A stretch of DNA of 64,000 bases from JAVJUS01 sp040220455 (GCA_040220455.1 JAVJUS010000126.1:1-64000); one strand, 5' to 3'; counted from the stretch's first letter, positions 26,901 to 34,301 are shown. Numbers and translations: made by a program. Notes: generated by a model from the letters alone, not told the origin.

Positions 26901-27585
26901 CGAGCAGGCTGTCGCCCCCCGGGTCGACGTCCTCCGGGAAGGCCAGCCTTTCGGCCTCGGCGCCGCCGCGCAGCAGGTACCAGTCCTTTCCCGCCCCCTT
27001 GGCGCCGGCGACGACCACCAGCGGGGCGGCGCCGTCCTCCGAGGAGCCGACGCGCAGGCGCTCGGCGGCGAAACCGTCGGCGAGGCCGGTCACGGGCCGC
27101 GCCACTTCGGCGAGCGCGGTCCAGTCGGTCTGCCCCTCGCCGTCGCCCAGCAGATAGGCGACGAAGACGGCCGTACCCGCCCCGTCGCCTTCGGCCCGCG
27201 CGAAGGCGACGGCGAGGCTGATCCGGCCGGCCGAATCCTGCGACACGTCGAAGGCCACCGCCGCGTCGACCGCCTTGCCGAAGCCCGCCTGAAGGTCGGT
27301 GACGCGCCAGCCCGTCTCCGTGTCGCCGGTGAAACGGGTGAGATAGAACCGGCCGTCATTGCCGATCGAGAAGATCATGGCGCGCCCGGCCGCATCCTCG
27401 ACCACCGCGCTCGCGCCCGTCGGGTCGATCGGCGCCAGTCGCTGCTGGTTGTTCATCAGCGCGCTGTCGATCGTCAGCGTGACGGTCGCGGTCTCGTCGG
27501 CGGCCGGATCGGTCGCGGCGAGAGTGACGACGTCGCCGCCCGCGGCGCTGCGCGAGACGGTTGCGGCGGACCGGGTGTCGGCCAT
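23914..27585 (-). CDS. Large 1223-residue protein of unknown function (propeller-like N-terminus, helical C-terminus)
   Basis: I cannot assign this gene. Residues ~45-420 show repeated short beta segments with DGRFYLTRF-, SLAVAFA- and IYIGAAEGIFV-like blades, suggesting a beta-propeller. Residues ~430-530 resemble an Ig/carboxypeptidase-regulatory fold (GGRTVKVRAGDWVHVLINGVTYGL, then TDAGGTLTLIALTGD). Residues ~640-760 hold long amphipathic helices with a hydrophobic run (VLETLLAWLGFVFPWIDIW). Residues ~1030-1200 contain several membrane-like helices (GGLLASTLGVLMMARVGGLI, GPLVGLLGAFGLVLMI). There is no signal peptide. The ATG has AGGAG 8 nt upstream. The gene follows the 553-residue protein by 77 nt, probably in one transcript. 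A membrane-inserting or surface protein is conceivable, but this is a guess. Confidence 0.75.
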   Translation of the reverse strand: MADTRSAATVSRSAAGGDVVTLAATDPAADETATVTLTIDSALMNNQQRLAPIDPTGASAVVEDAAGRAMIFSIGNDGRFYLTRFTGDTETGWRVTDLQAGFGKAVDAAVAFDVSQDSAGRISLAVAFARAEGDGAGTAVFVAYLLGDGEGQTDWTALAEVARPVTGLADGFAAERLRVGSSEDGAAPLVVVAGAKGAGKDWYLLRGGAEAERLAFPEDVDPGGDSLLDISLGYAFGQRGIWFLYRIGDSVTLECTTLADDRLGSMTYDYSPGNASFPEALSDLTYTCIATPTPAAATMTGPSLCSDIYIGAAEGIFVIPGARAGALAPVATAAKDVHEIRATEDGDGVSLWAMAAPATVHYVRGRRGDGLAWDKPVVMSTDTVHIAPLRSRGRAADEAFLVRQGDIVTHVTRDAGNGAWRRRDLVLPASSEYVVDAKSFTTHVNLVDENRYALGGRTVKVRAGDWVHVLINGVTYGLDRDVWAEVETDAGGTLTLIALTGDLAAPTYEIASDDFAETITVYPAARLNGQLQGISSGKDITGAETRYGDPVVAADTDATTADSVAGNVAFLSAYSASKMGTGDAVGIVVTPPEAAAPAPASASVAMASLGGGLSGFGISVSNGVASVVDDVDGAIDAIGDAARQATNAAGDVIQYLDHGLALTADGTVFLFQAAEEGVRFVIKTAAEEVYSVVLDSVPVVMQVLGKVLEILEIVLETLLAWLGFVFPWIDIWETAQVLSELASDTLDWGGDALADLADTVKAEIGDLLDGVAARFRSLSLSDDNGGGIVLQETARQAGADSTTDWFNSPGGNWARYLGDFTDLSVGFGDGAGPDLFSVPQAVIDAMARIEALATDFEAPFRAPGQTVKDAYDVLLQVLDDVIEGAKAAIEALFDTVVEAIRALGESLKGETYIPVLTELVDWVAKLLGTSARFSIMDGAALLAAIPATYVYRMAAGKAPFAESRFGFDEDFLRRTVPDLRAAIGTAAAAFEETGGRPASMATAPVALAARAGGSASNTVAYSQIGGLLASTLGVLMMARVGGLILKGKVDLWVYAVDAVRKALTFPMPSGPLSDAGAMRAWGLRFLAYMSGCAISGTFYTLDSLAVRPVGGDLPQYDLNEALQHREGPLVGLLGAFGLVLMITANALDEPSGKTTGALTWTSNVAGGVSAIAFGVGMATDSGYTMLGAAGLGFVSAAAGVAGGSISIDNDRDTITNLTNVGFP

Positions 27586-27662
27586 GGGCCGGCTCCTGTG
27601 ACGATGCGGATCCGAGGGCTCGGGCGCGCGGCGCGGTCGAGAACGGAGAAAGAAGAGGCCGC

Positions 27663-29324
27663 TCAGGTCGCGGACTTGTAGGTGAGCAGCAGCGTCAACG
27701 TGCCGTCGGCATCGAGCCGGGGCGCCTTGAAGAAGTAGGTCCCGCCGCCGGGCAGGATGATCGAGGTCGCGACGGTCCGGTTCAGGCCGGAGACCATCGC
27801 GCCGAGCGAGCCGATCTGCGGATAGGCGACGCCGATCGCCTGGTCGAGCAGGGCCCCGACATCGATATCCAGGCCGATTTGGCTGGCGATGTCCGTGAAC
27901 ATCCCGGTCATGTCACCGACGAAATCGGCGATGGCGTCCAGGCTCTTGGCGCAGTCGTTCTTGTTCGTATGTTGATCATCCGAGTATTCGAAATCCTCGC
28001 TTATCTCGATTATCGGAACACCGTCCTTCTTGGAGGCGGAAAGCGCAACCGTTCCGCTCCATTTCATCTTATATGTACAGTCGACCTTCGCGTCCTCTAC
28101 GCCAAAGCACGCATTCTTTTTTACTTTTTTCTTGAAGACCTTGATATATCCGTCTCGGAAAACAATCTTGGCCGTGTCTCCCTCGTTCTTGAAGTCGACA
28201 TAGAACTCGTTGACATATTCGTTCTTGCCGCTTTTGTCATCGCTAATGACGAAATGGAAGCCGGAGCCGGTGGTTTTCTTGGCAGCGTCGTAGTCATTAC
28301 CGCGCGACGTGTTCACCTCGTGCTTGATGGCGTCGTAGACAGCGCGGATCTGATCGAAGATCGGCTCGACGATCAGGCGCTCGACCAGGATCTCCGGGCG
28401 GAAGATCATCTGGGCGTCGCAGCCGTCGCTGGCCGAGACCCACTTGCTCGGCACCCGCGGCGGCGCCCCCGACGGCAGCTTTCCGTAGCCGTGGCGGGTC
28501 ACCAGAAGATAGTCCAGCGTGGCGAGATCCGGATCGGCCTTGTCGGCCTTGCAGTCGAAGGTCGTCGCGCAGGGCTCGAGCGACAGGGGCACCGTGATGC
28601 CTTCGGGGTACGCGCTGTCGTCGCTCGCCGTGACCGAATAGCCCAGAATGTAGGGATGCGCGGCCGGGTCGGCCGTGACGAAGGTCAGATAGCCCTTCAT
28701 CATGGCCGCGAAGACGTCGAGCGCGGCCGACCCCGCCTCGCCCACCGCCGTGCCGTCGGGGACGTAGTCGAGCAGGTCGGTCGAGGTGAAATCGAGCATC
28801 AGCTTGCCGACCCGGAAATCGGCGTCCGTGAAGTCGGTGAGCTGCTGCCTGACCGCGTCGCTCGTCGCCTCGCTGTCCGGATCGGCGACCGTGGCGATGT
28901 CCATGTTGACGGTCAGCGCATAGGTCCAGCCGGCCATGTCGGCATCGGCCCAGACGATCTCCGGCGGCTCGCCGGTGACGTAGTAGTAGTGCAGCGTGCC
29001 GCGCGTGAAGCGCAGGACGAAACGGAGCGTCGTGCCGTCCTCGACGATGTCGATGCCCGGATAGGCCACGGCATCGATACGAGCCACGTCGTCCGGCCGA
29101 TCCGCCGCGGATTCCGCGACGACATAAGTGTCGTCGCCATCGGCATCGGTCGTGCGGTAGAGCAGGATCCGCGACGGGATCGCGCCGATATCGGTCAGAT
29201 GGACGAGTTCGCGGTCGATCACGCCCCGGGTCATCGGCAGCACGATGTCGTAGCGCTCGAAGATGTTCTTGTTGGACGTGGCGGCGTTGGACGTGGCGGC
29301 AGTCGAGGTCGCGGTCGACGTCAC
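27663..29324 (-). CDS. 553-residue protein of unknown function with a lysine-rich, AT-rich internal segment
   Basis: I do not recognise this gene with confidence. It begins with Thr/Ser/Ala-rich repeats (TSTATSTAATSNAATSN), then ERYDIVLPMTRGVIDRELVHL. The opening and a later HPYILGYSVTASD faintly recall TULIP-like P47/OrfX proteins of clostridia, but I would not annotate it so. Residues ~335-458 are Lys/Asn-rich and encoded by DNA near 45-47 percent GC, unlike both ends. The C-terminus has PGGGTYFFKAP, often seen in beta-sandwich proteins. The GTG at 29324 has AAGGGAG 8 nt upstream. It precedes the 1223-residue protein gene. Confidence 0.75.
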   Translation of the reverse strand: MTSTATSTAATSNAATSNKNIFERYDIVLPMTRGVIDRELVHLTDIGAIPSRILLYRTTDADGDDTYVVAESAADRPDDVARIDAVAYPGIDIVEDGTTLRFVLRFTRGTLHYYYVTGEPPEIVWADADMAGWTYALTVNMDIATVADPDSEATSDAVRQQLTDFTDADFRVGKLMLDFTSTDLLDYVPDGTAVGEAGSAALDVFAAMMKGYLTFVTADPAAHPYILGYSVTASDDSAYPEGITVPLSLEPCATTFDCKADKADPDLATLDYLLVTRHGYGKLPSGAPPRVPSKWVSASDGCDAQMIFRPEILVERLIVEPIFDQIRAVYDAIKHEVNTSRGNDYDAAKKTTGSGFHFVISDDKSGKNEYVNEFYVDFKNEGDTAKIVFRDGYIKVFKKKVKKNACFGVEDAKVDCTYKMKWSGTVALSASKKDGVPIIEISEDFEYSDDQHTNKNDCAKSLDAIADFVGDMTGMFTDIASQIGLDIDVGALLDQAIGVAYPQIGSLGAMVSGLNRTVATSIILPGGGTYFFKAPRLDADGTLTLLLTYKSAT

Positions 29325-29397
29325 GCGGCGCTCCCTTCCGTTCCGGCATCGGCGGCGCGCCCGACCGACGCGCCTGTACACGGTAATATGGAGCGAA

Positions 29398-29437
29398 GGG
29401 ATTTTTATCCCGTTAAGATTGAAGTGGAGCGTGTCAA
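29398..29437 (-). promoter_or_regulatory. Putative promoter/operator of the 553- and 1223-residue protein genes
   Basis: On the minus strand TTGACA (29437-29432) is followed by an AT-rich stretch and by a 14-nt palindrome GGGAT-AAAA-ATCCC (29411-29398). A good -10 hexamer at 16-18 nt spacing is not obvious. The 29325-29638 gap (314 nt) otherwise holds only the terminator hairpin at its right end. Confidence 0.4.
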
Positions 29438-29606
29438 CGACGCTGTCGATGCGAGTACGATCGAGTTGTCCGGATCGGTCCGCATGACGACCGCTGCCTC
29501 GACGGTCGCGGGCGGAGGTGGGTCCGCGGCGGAATCTCGGGAGGGGGAGAAAGGGCCGCGCCGGCCCCGGGCTTCAGGCGCCGGGGCCGGCCGCGGCCGA
29601 AGAAGA

Positions 29607-29646
29607 GCCCCTGACGGCCGGGCTGCGGGATCCGACCGTCAGGGGC
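29607..29646 (-). terminator. Intrinsic terminator after the 144-residue protein gene
   Basis: Perfect 11-bp arms (GCCCCTGACGG / CCGTCAGGGGC) are followed on the minus strand by TCTTCTTC. The stop codon of the 144-residue gene lies in the first arm. This suggests the island has at least two transcription units. Confidence 0.65.
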
Positions 29647-30073
29647 GCGTGCGCGCCGAGTGTTCCCCCCGGCACTCGACGGCACGTTCATGGACGCCGA
29701 AGCGCTGTTCGGCGTCGAGAGCGGGATCGTCGGCGTCGATGCGCGGATCGACGCCGAAGAACCGGGTCACGTCCTCGAAGCGGGCGCTCGTCACCAGCAC
29801 GCGGCCATCGGCCGCATGCACGCGGTAGCGCCCCTGCCCGTCCTTGGCGACGGCGTAGACGGGCTGCCCGATCTCCCGCGAGGTCAGGCACAGCATGGCG
29901 CCGTCGGGGCCGCGGCGAGCGCGCAGCGGGAAGCCCATTCGCCGCGACAGCGCGGCGATCGCCGCGCGCTCGTCGGTCGAGAAGGTCGGGTGCCGTCGCG
30001 CCCCTTCCGCATCGCGGGGGCGACCTTCGGGATCGCGCGGCAGAGAATGCGGCAGAGGATCGGGAACGGACAT
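29639..30073 (-). CDS. 144-residue protein of unknown function
   Basis: No family is recognised. The N-terminal ~30 residues are Pro/Arg-rich. The middle (STDERAAIAALSRRMGFPLRARR...LCLTSREIGQPVYAVAKDGQ) looks like a small alpha/beta domain, followed by GRYRVHAADGRVLVTSARFEDVTRFFGV and an acidic, charged tail. The strand-turn-strand-helix layout of GRVLVTSARFEDVTRFF loosely parallels the 74/77-residue family nearby, but the identity is too low to claim homology. The start is uncertain: ATG 30073 lacks a strong ribosome site. It lies 50 nt after the 77-residue protein gene. Confidence 0.6.
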   Translation of the reverse strand: MSVPDPLPHSLPRDPEGRPRDAEGARRHPTFSTDERAAIAALSRRMGFPLRARRGPDGAMLCLTSREIGQPVYAVAKDGQGRYRVHAADGRVLVTSARFEDVTRFFGVDPRIDADDPALDAEQRFGVHERAVECRGEHSARTRP

Positions 30074-30123
30074 GAAGACACCGGGAGCCGGAGGGACCGA
30101 AGCGATCGGAGGCACGGTCGCGG

Positions 30124-30357
30124 TCAGGCGCTCAGCCTGTCCGTCGGGACCGCCGCGATGCCGCGCCCCGGCGCCCGATTGCGCTCGGCCAGCGCGCGGC
30201 CGATCACGCCGCGCGCTTCGGCCGGCGTGTCGAAGCGCGCGCCATCCAGGAGCAGCAGGTCCCTGTGCGTCGTGTAGAAGAGGTAGTGCCCGCCCAGCGA
30301 AATCAGGTCGCCACATCGCTCGCCGCTCATCCGGATGGTGACATTCGTCACAGCCAT
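30124..30357 (-). CDS. Small uncharacterised protein, paralogue of the 74-residue protein at 23536
   Basis: This 77-residue protein shares the pattern GER-GDL-SLG----FYTT---L-LDG--F with the protein at 23536-23760, followed by a similar amphipathic helix (EARGVIGRALAE). The ATG at 30357 has GAGGAAGG 4 nt upstream and is secure. It is the first gene of the minus-strand island, so one family member stands at each end of the block. There is no signal peptide. A small adaptor or immunity-like partner of the large proteins is possible, but nothing in the sequence shows it. Confidence 0.72.
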   Translation of the reverse strand: MAVTNVTIRMSGERCGDLISLGGHYLFYTTHRDLLLLDGARFDTPAEARGVIGRALAERNRAPGRGIAAVPTDRLSA

Positions 30358-30822
30358 CGGGCCTTCCTCCTCATAGCCTGCGGACCACCAGGTACGAAGG
30401 ACCCGCGCCGCGCGTGGCCGTCGCGAGCTCCCCTCCGTTCGCGGTTCGTGGATCGCATCTGCGCCGGGGTTCATCCGGTCGCCAAGCAAACCGCGATCTG
30501 CCGGGGGAGTTGATCGACGGCCGAGCGCCTTGCTTCAAACCAAGCTAAGAGGGCTCGGAAGACAGGTAAATACGCATCACTACGTACCGGGTCCGGGCGA
30601 CCGGACCGCTCCTGACGCCGCCGCGCGCCCCTTGAAACGTTGCAAGTTTGTTCCTAAATCTTTGCTATCCCGACACCGGACGCGACCGCCCCCGAGAAGG
30701 TGTCCCCGCTCGTCGCCGAGGGGGAACCCTGGGGGTCCTTGTCCCGTTGATGTTGTCGAGATCGCCGCGCTCGATCCGCGAGGCGGCGACGGATCGCGCC
30801 GATCGGGACGATAGGAGGAACG
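30358..30822. promoter_or_regulatory. Divergent intergenic region with rpoH heat-shock-type promoter
   Basis: This 465-nt gap has no credible gene. On the plus strand CTTGAA at 30631 and CCTAAAT at 30653-30659 match the alphaproteobacterial sigma-32 pattern CTTG-N17/18-CYTATNT with 18 nt between CTTG and the second element, so rpoH may feed back on itself. The same bases read as TTGAAA-N17-TAAATC are a poorer sigma-70 site. The left half should hold the promoter of the 77-residue gene, which I cannot place. Confidence 0.5.
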
Positions 30823-31746
30823 ATGAGCCCCAATCCGGCCCTGTATCATTCGGCGGACGACCTGACGCGGTATTTGGAGGAGACCAAGCGGTTCCCCATG
30901 CTGAGCGTCGAGGAAGAGCAGCGCCTCGCCCGGCTCTGGCGCGACCACGGCGACCGGGAGGCGGCCGAGCAGCTCGCGGGCAGCCATCTGCGCCTGGTGG
31001 TGAAGATAGCGCGCGGCTTCTCCGGCTACGGCCTGCCCCTGCGCGACCTGATCGCGGAGGGCAATGTCGGCCTCTCGCAGGCGCTCGAGAAATTCGATCC
31101 GGACCGCGGCTTCCGCTTCGCGACCTACGCGATGTGGTGGATCCGCGCCGCGATCCAGGAACACATCCTGCACAGCTGGTCGCTGGTAAAGACCGGCACC
31201 ACCGCGTCGCAGAAGAAGCTGTTCTTCAACCTGCGCACGCTCAAGAACCGCCTGCGCGCGCTCGAGGAAGGCTCGCTGACGCCGGAGATGGTGACCACCA
31301 TCGCCGAGCGGCTGGGCGTGCCCGAGCACGACGTCATCATCATGAACGAGCGGATGAGCGCGAGCGACCAGTCGCTCAACGCCCCGCTGCGGGTCGACGG
31401 CGACGGCGAATGGCAGGACTGGCTGGTCGACGAGCGTCCCAACCAGGAGGTTCTCGTCTCCGATCTCGAGGAGATGAGCCACCGGCGGGAGCTGCTGGCC
31501 GAGGCGATGCACGCCCTCAACGAGCGCGAGCGGCACATTCTCTCCGAGCGGCGGCTCGCCGAAGAGCCGCAGACGTTGGAGGCGCTGAGCCAGCACTACG
31601 GCGTAAGCCGGGAGCGGGTGCGCCAGATCGAGGTCCGCGCTTTCGAGAAGCTGCAGAAGGCCGTCAAGGGCCTGACCCGTGCGGCCTCGATGCCGCCGCC
31701 CGGCGCCAAGGGCGCAAACGATGCCGGCCTGCACCAAGCGGCCTGA
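30823..31746 (+). CDS. rpoH: RNA polymerase heat-shock sigma factor RpoH (sigma-32)
   Basis: This 307-residue group 3 sigma factor has conserved regions in order: region 1.2/2.1 (LTRYLEETKRFPMLSVEEE), region 2 (GLPLRDLIAEGNVGLSQALEKFDP, FRFATYAMWWIRAAIQEHIL), the RpoH box QKKLFFNLR at 130-138, and region 4 (ERERHILSERRL, GVSRERVRQIEVRAFEKLQ). The RpoH box separates it from RpoD. Shine-Dalgarno AGGAGG precedes the ATG. A strong terminator follows. Alphaproteobacteria often carry two rpoH genes; only this one is in the window. Confidence 0.96.
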   Translation: MSPNPALYHSADDLTRYLEETKRFPMLSVEEEQRLARLWRDHGDREAAEQLAGSHLRLVVKIARGFSGYGLPLRDLIAEGNVGLSQALEKFDPDRGFRFATYAMWWIRAAIQEHILHSWSLVKTGTTASQKKLFFNLRTLKNRLRALEEGSLTPEMVTTIAERLGVPEHDVIIMNERMSASDQSLNAPLRVDGDGEWQDWLVDERPNQEVLVSDLEEMSHRRELLAEAMHALNERERHILSERRLAEEPQTLEALSQHYGVSRERVRQIEVRAFEKLQKAVKGLTRAASMPPPGAKGANDAGLHQAA

Positions 31747-31776
31747 CGGCCGGCCGCGACGCGATGCTCCGAGGAC

Positions 31777-31809
31777 GCCCGCCCCCCGATCCCGGGGGCG
31801 GGCTTTTTT
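31777..31809 (+). terminator. Rho-independent terminator of rpoH
   Basis: A GC-rich stem (GCCCGCCCCC / GGGGGCGGGC) with a short loop is followed by TTTTTT, 30 nt after the rpoH stop. It is the best intrinsic terminator in the window. Confidence 0.9.
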
Positions 31810-31824
31810 CATCCGACCCGCGGA

Positions 31825-31906
31825 GTAGGTTGCCCAGAGATGAAGGGCGCAGCGCAACGGTTCCGTCCGTGCCGTCGCGCACGGCCTTCGACCGTGAGCG
31901 ACCTAC
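31825..31906 (+). repeat. GTAGGTTGCCC...CGACCTAC dispersed element, copy 1
   Basis: This 82-nt element begins GTAGGTTGCCC, contains GCGCAACGG and GCCGTCGCGCACGGCC, and ends GTGAGCGACCTAC. It aligns along its whole length with the copies at 37477-37555 (minus orientation) and 49562-49643. It lies directly after the rpoH terminator. Confidence 0.85.
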
Positions 31907-31993
31907 GTGGGGCTTTGGCGTTTACGCTTGCTTTGCCGGTGCCGGGCCATCCTGACGCCCGGACTCCGCCCTGGCTCGAAAGGCGCTCCCGGC

Positions 31994-32398
31994 ATGCGAC
32001 GCCTCGTCCCCCTGCTCGCCCTCGCCGCCCTGATCGGGCCAGCCCTCGCCGACCCCGCCGCCGGGCAGACCGGCAGCGAGCCCCCCTATGCCTGCCGGGA
32101 GGACCGGGCGGGCGTCGTCCAGTGCATCGCGGGCAAACTTTGCGAATGCCGATTCGAGCGGGGCGGGTCGCTGTCCGCCTCGCCCTCCTCCGGCTGGCGC
32201 TGGGATTGCGGCATCCTGCGCCCCTCCTGCGGGCCCGACGACGAGGTTCCGGCGACACTGCGCGGCGACAACAGCCTGTCGGCGGAGGACGTGATCCCCG
32301 ACTCCCTCATCCTGGACCTGCGCCGCGATGACGATCCCGAGGCCGAGGAAGCTGAGGAGGAGGACGCCGGGGACGCGGGCGGTGACAGCACACCCTGA
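31994..32398 (+). CDS. Exported cysteine-containing hypothetical protein
   Basis: This 134-residue protein has signal peptide MRRLVPLLALAALIGPALA. The mature part has an unusual compact pattern, YACREDRAGVVQCIAGKLCECRF, then GWRWDCGILRPSC. Its six cysteines could form disulfides in the periplasm. The last third is an acidic low-complexity tail (DDDPEAEEAEEEDAGD). Similar small Cys-rich exported proteins occur in alphaproteobacteria, but I know no function. The start is ATG 31994 with AAAGGCG upstream. It is on the same strand as the SDR that follows 89 nt later, without obvious linkage. Confidence 0.75.
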   Translation: MRRLVPLLALAALIGPALADPAAGQTGSEPPYACREDRAGVVQCIAGKLCECRFERGGSLSASPSSGWRWDCGILRPSCGPDDEVPATLRGDNSLSAEDVIPDSLILDLRRDDDPEAEEAEEEDAGDAGGDSTP

Positions 32399-32487
32399 CC
32401 CTGGCCTTCCGCGCCTTTCCCTCGCCGGCCGCCTCCGGCACTCTCCCGCCGAAGGCCATACGGCGGCAGGAACGGAGCGCGGCGGCG

Positions 32488-33264
32488 ATGAAGCACCTGA
32501 CTTTTCCGACATTCTCGCTGGCCGGGCGCACGGCCCTGGTGACCGGCGCCAGCCGGGGCATCGGCCGCGCGCTGGCGGTCGGGCTCGCCCATGCGGGCGC
32601 GGATCTGTGGCTTGCCGCACGCTCGGCCGGGGATCTGGCGGAGACCGCGGCGGCCGTCGAGGCCCAGGGCCGGTCCGCCCGCACGCTGGCGCTCGACGTC
32701 ACCGACCTCGCCGCCATCGAGGCCGCCTTCGCCGAGATCCGGGCTCGCGACGGCGGCCTGGACATCCTCGTCAACAACGCGGGCGTCGAGCAGGTCAGCC
32801 CGTCCGTCGACGTCGACGAGGCGCTGTGGGACCGCATCCTCGACACCAACCTCAAGGGCGCCTTCTTCTGCGCCCGGGCGGCCCATCCGCTGATGGTCGC
32901 GCGCGACGGTGGTGCGGTGATCAACCTCGGATCGCTGACCTCCGGGGCCGGCGTGCCGACGGCCGTGCCCTACGGCTCCTCGAAGACCGGGATCGTCGGC
33001 ATGACCCGGGCGCTCGCGGCCGAATGGGCGGGCGACGGCATCCGGGTGAACGCCCTCGGGCCCGGTTATTTCCGGACCGCGCTGACGGAGACCTTCTACC
33101 GCGACGAAGCGTGGCAGACGACCATGCTGGCCAAGATTCCCCAGCGCCGCTTCGGCCGGCTCGACGATCTGATCGGGGCGACGGTCTTTCTCGCCAGCGA
33201 CGCCTCGGCCTATGTCACCGGCCAGATCCTCTATATCGACGGCGGCACGATGGCGGCGCTCTGA
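32488..33264 (+). CDS. Short-chain dehydrogenase, HpsO-like (sulfopropanediol 2-dehydrogenase candidate)
   Basis: This 258-residue classical SDR has the NAD(P) site TGASRGIG, structural NNAG, active-site Ser (GSLTSGAG) and YGSSK catalytic Tyr/Lys. The fold alone gives only an alcohol or ketone oxidoreductase. The neighbours narrow it: it converges on a zinc alcohol dehydrogenase and a HisD-like dehydrogenase, and in dihydroxypropanesulfonate (DHPS) catabolism HpsO is an SDR acting beside zinc-dependent HpsP and HisD-like HpsN. It is on the opposite strand from the other two, so co-regulation is not assured. A gluconate/sorbitol-type SDR is the alternative. Confidence 0.75.
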   Translation: MKHLTFPTFSLAGRTALVTGASRGIGRALAVGLAHAGADLWLAARSAGDLAETAAAVEAQGRSARTLALDVTDLAAIEAAFAEIRARDGGLDILVNNAGVEQVSPSVDVDEALWDRILDTNLKGAFFCARAAHPLMVARDGGAVINLGSLTSGAGVPTAVPYGSSKTGIVGMTRALAAEWAGDGIRVNALGPGYFRTALTETFYRDEAWQTTMLAKIPQRRFGRLDDLIGATVFLASDASAYVTGQILYIDGGTMAAL

Positions 33265-33282
33265 GAGGCCGGGAACGCCCCG

Positions 33283-34287
33283 TCAGGGGGACAGCACGGC
33301 CTTGAGGTAGCCCGCCCGGCCACCGATCAGTTCGGCATAGAGGTCCGGGACCGCCTCGATGCCGTGACCGGTCGACAGCGCCGGCGCCAGCCGGTCGGCC
33401 AGGTCCGGCAGCAGATCGAGGGCACGCGCCTGCTCGTCGGTATAGACGCTGGCGCCGGTCAGGGTCAGTTCCCGTTCGACGACCCGGTTGAGGTCGACCG
33501 CCTGGGTGCCGTGGAACAGGCCGACAAGCGCCATGCGCCCGCCCGCCGCCATGACGCCGGCCAACGCCTCGACCACCGCGCCGCTGCCCGTCGCCTCGAT
33601 CGCCAGGGCCGGGCCGCCCGGGATCGCTTCTGCCACCGCCTCGGCCTCGAGAGCGAGCGGCGTCGCGCCCGAGAGCCGGCAGACGAGGTCGCGCCTCTCC
33701 CCGTTGCGGTCGACGACGAAGAGCGGGCCGTAGCCCTGCCCCGCCGCCGCGATGGCGCAGAGCCCGCCGATCGGCCCGGCGCCGGCGATCAGGATCGGCC
33801 GGTCGCGCTCGGGGCCGAGCCGGGCCAGCGTGTGCAGAGCGACGCCCAGCGGCTCCGACAGCGCCGCGATCTCCGGCGCCAGCGCGCCCTCGACCTTCAG
33901 GACGGCGCTCGCCGGCAGCACGGCCAGCGGGGCGAAGCCGCCGTCGCAGACCTCGCCGACGAAGCCGATCGCGGCGCAGGCGTTGGGCCGGCCATCCCGA
34001 CAGGCCTGGCAGACGCCGCAGGAGACGCGGGAGTCGGCGACGACCCGGTCGCCCTCCCGCAGCCCCGCGACGCCAGGGCCCACCGCCGCGACGCGCCCGG
34101 CGAACTCGTGCCCCGGCGTCACCGGCAGATGCGCGAACCACTGCCCCGTGCGGTAGTTGTGCAGGTCCGAGCCGCAGATCCCCGCCGCCTCGACGGCGAT
34201 TGCCACCTGGCCCGGCCCGGGCGGCGGCGGCGCGGGCACGTCCTCGACCCGGATGTCCTCGATGCCGTGAAGCCGTGCCGCGCGCAT
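33283..34287 (-). CDS. Zinc-containing alcohol dehydrogenase, HpsP-like
   Basis: This 334-residue medium-chain dehydrogenase has catalytic zinc ligands visible in AGICGSDLHNY (Cys) and TPGHEFAGRVAAVG (His-Glu). The structural-zinc lobe SCGVCQACRDGRPNAC keeps several Cys. The Rossmann glycine motif is AGAGPIGGLCAI. It belongs to the threonine/sorbitol dehydrogenase-like group that includes HpsP ((R)-DHPS 2-dehydrogenase). It starts 14 nt after the hpsN-like gene with a GGGGGAGA ribosome site, clearly as the last gene of the ABC transporter operon. Substrate is inferred from context only. Confidence 0.78.
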   Translation of the reverse strand: MRAARLHGIEDIRVEDVPAPPPPGPGQVAIAVEAAGICGSDLHNYRTGQWFAHLPVTPGHEFAGRVAAVGPGVAGLREGDRVVADSRVSCGVCQACRDGRPNACAAIGFVGEVCDGGFAPLAVLPASAVLKVEGALAPEIAALSEPLGVALHTLARLGPERDRPILIAGAGPIGGLCAIAAAGQGYGPLFVVDRNGERRDLVCRLSGATPLALEAEAVAEAIPGGPALAIEATGSGAVVEALAGVMAAGGRMALVGLFHGTQAVDLNRVVERELTLTGASVYTDEQARALDLLPDLADRLAPALSTGHGIEAVPDLYAELIGGRAGYLKAVLSP

Positions 34288-34301
34288 GATCCGTCTCCCC
34301 C

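Noticed and set aside
25612..27681. 689-codon plus-strand frame in the unrecognised island
   Set aside because: It is Arg/Gly/Asp-rich without strands, helices or motifs, while the minus-strand 1223-residue protein has protein-like hydrophobic periodicity and a good ribosome site.
27663..29324. Annotation of the 553-residue protein as a P47/OrfX-like toxin-complex protein
   Set aside because: Only two short stretches faintly recall that group. Without a profile search the resemblance is too weak to use as a call.
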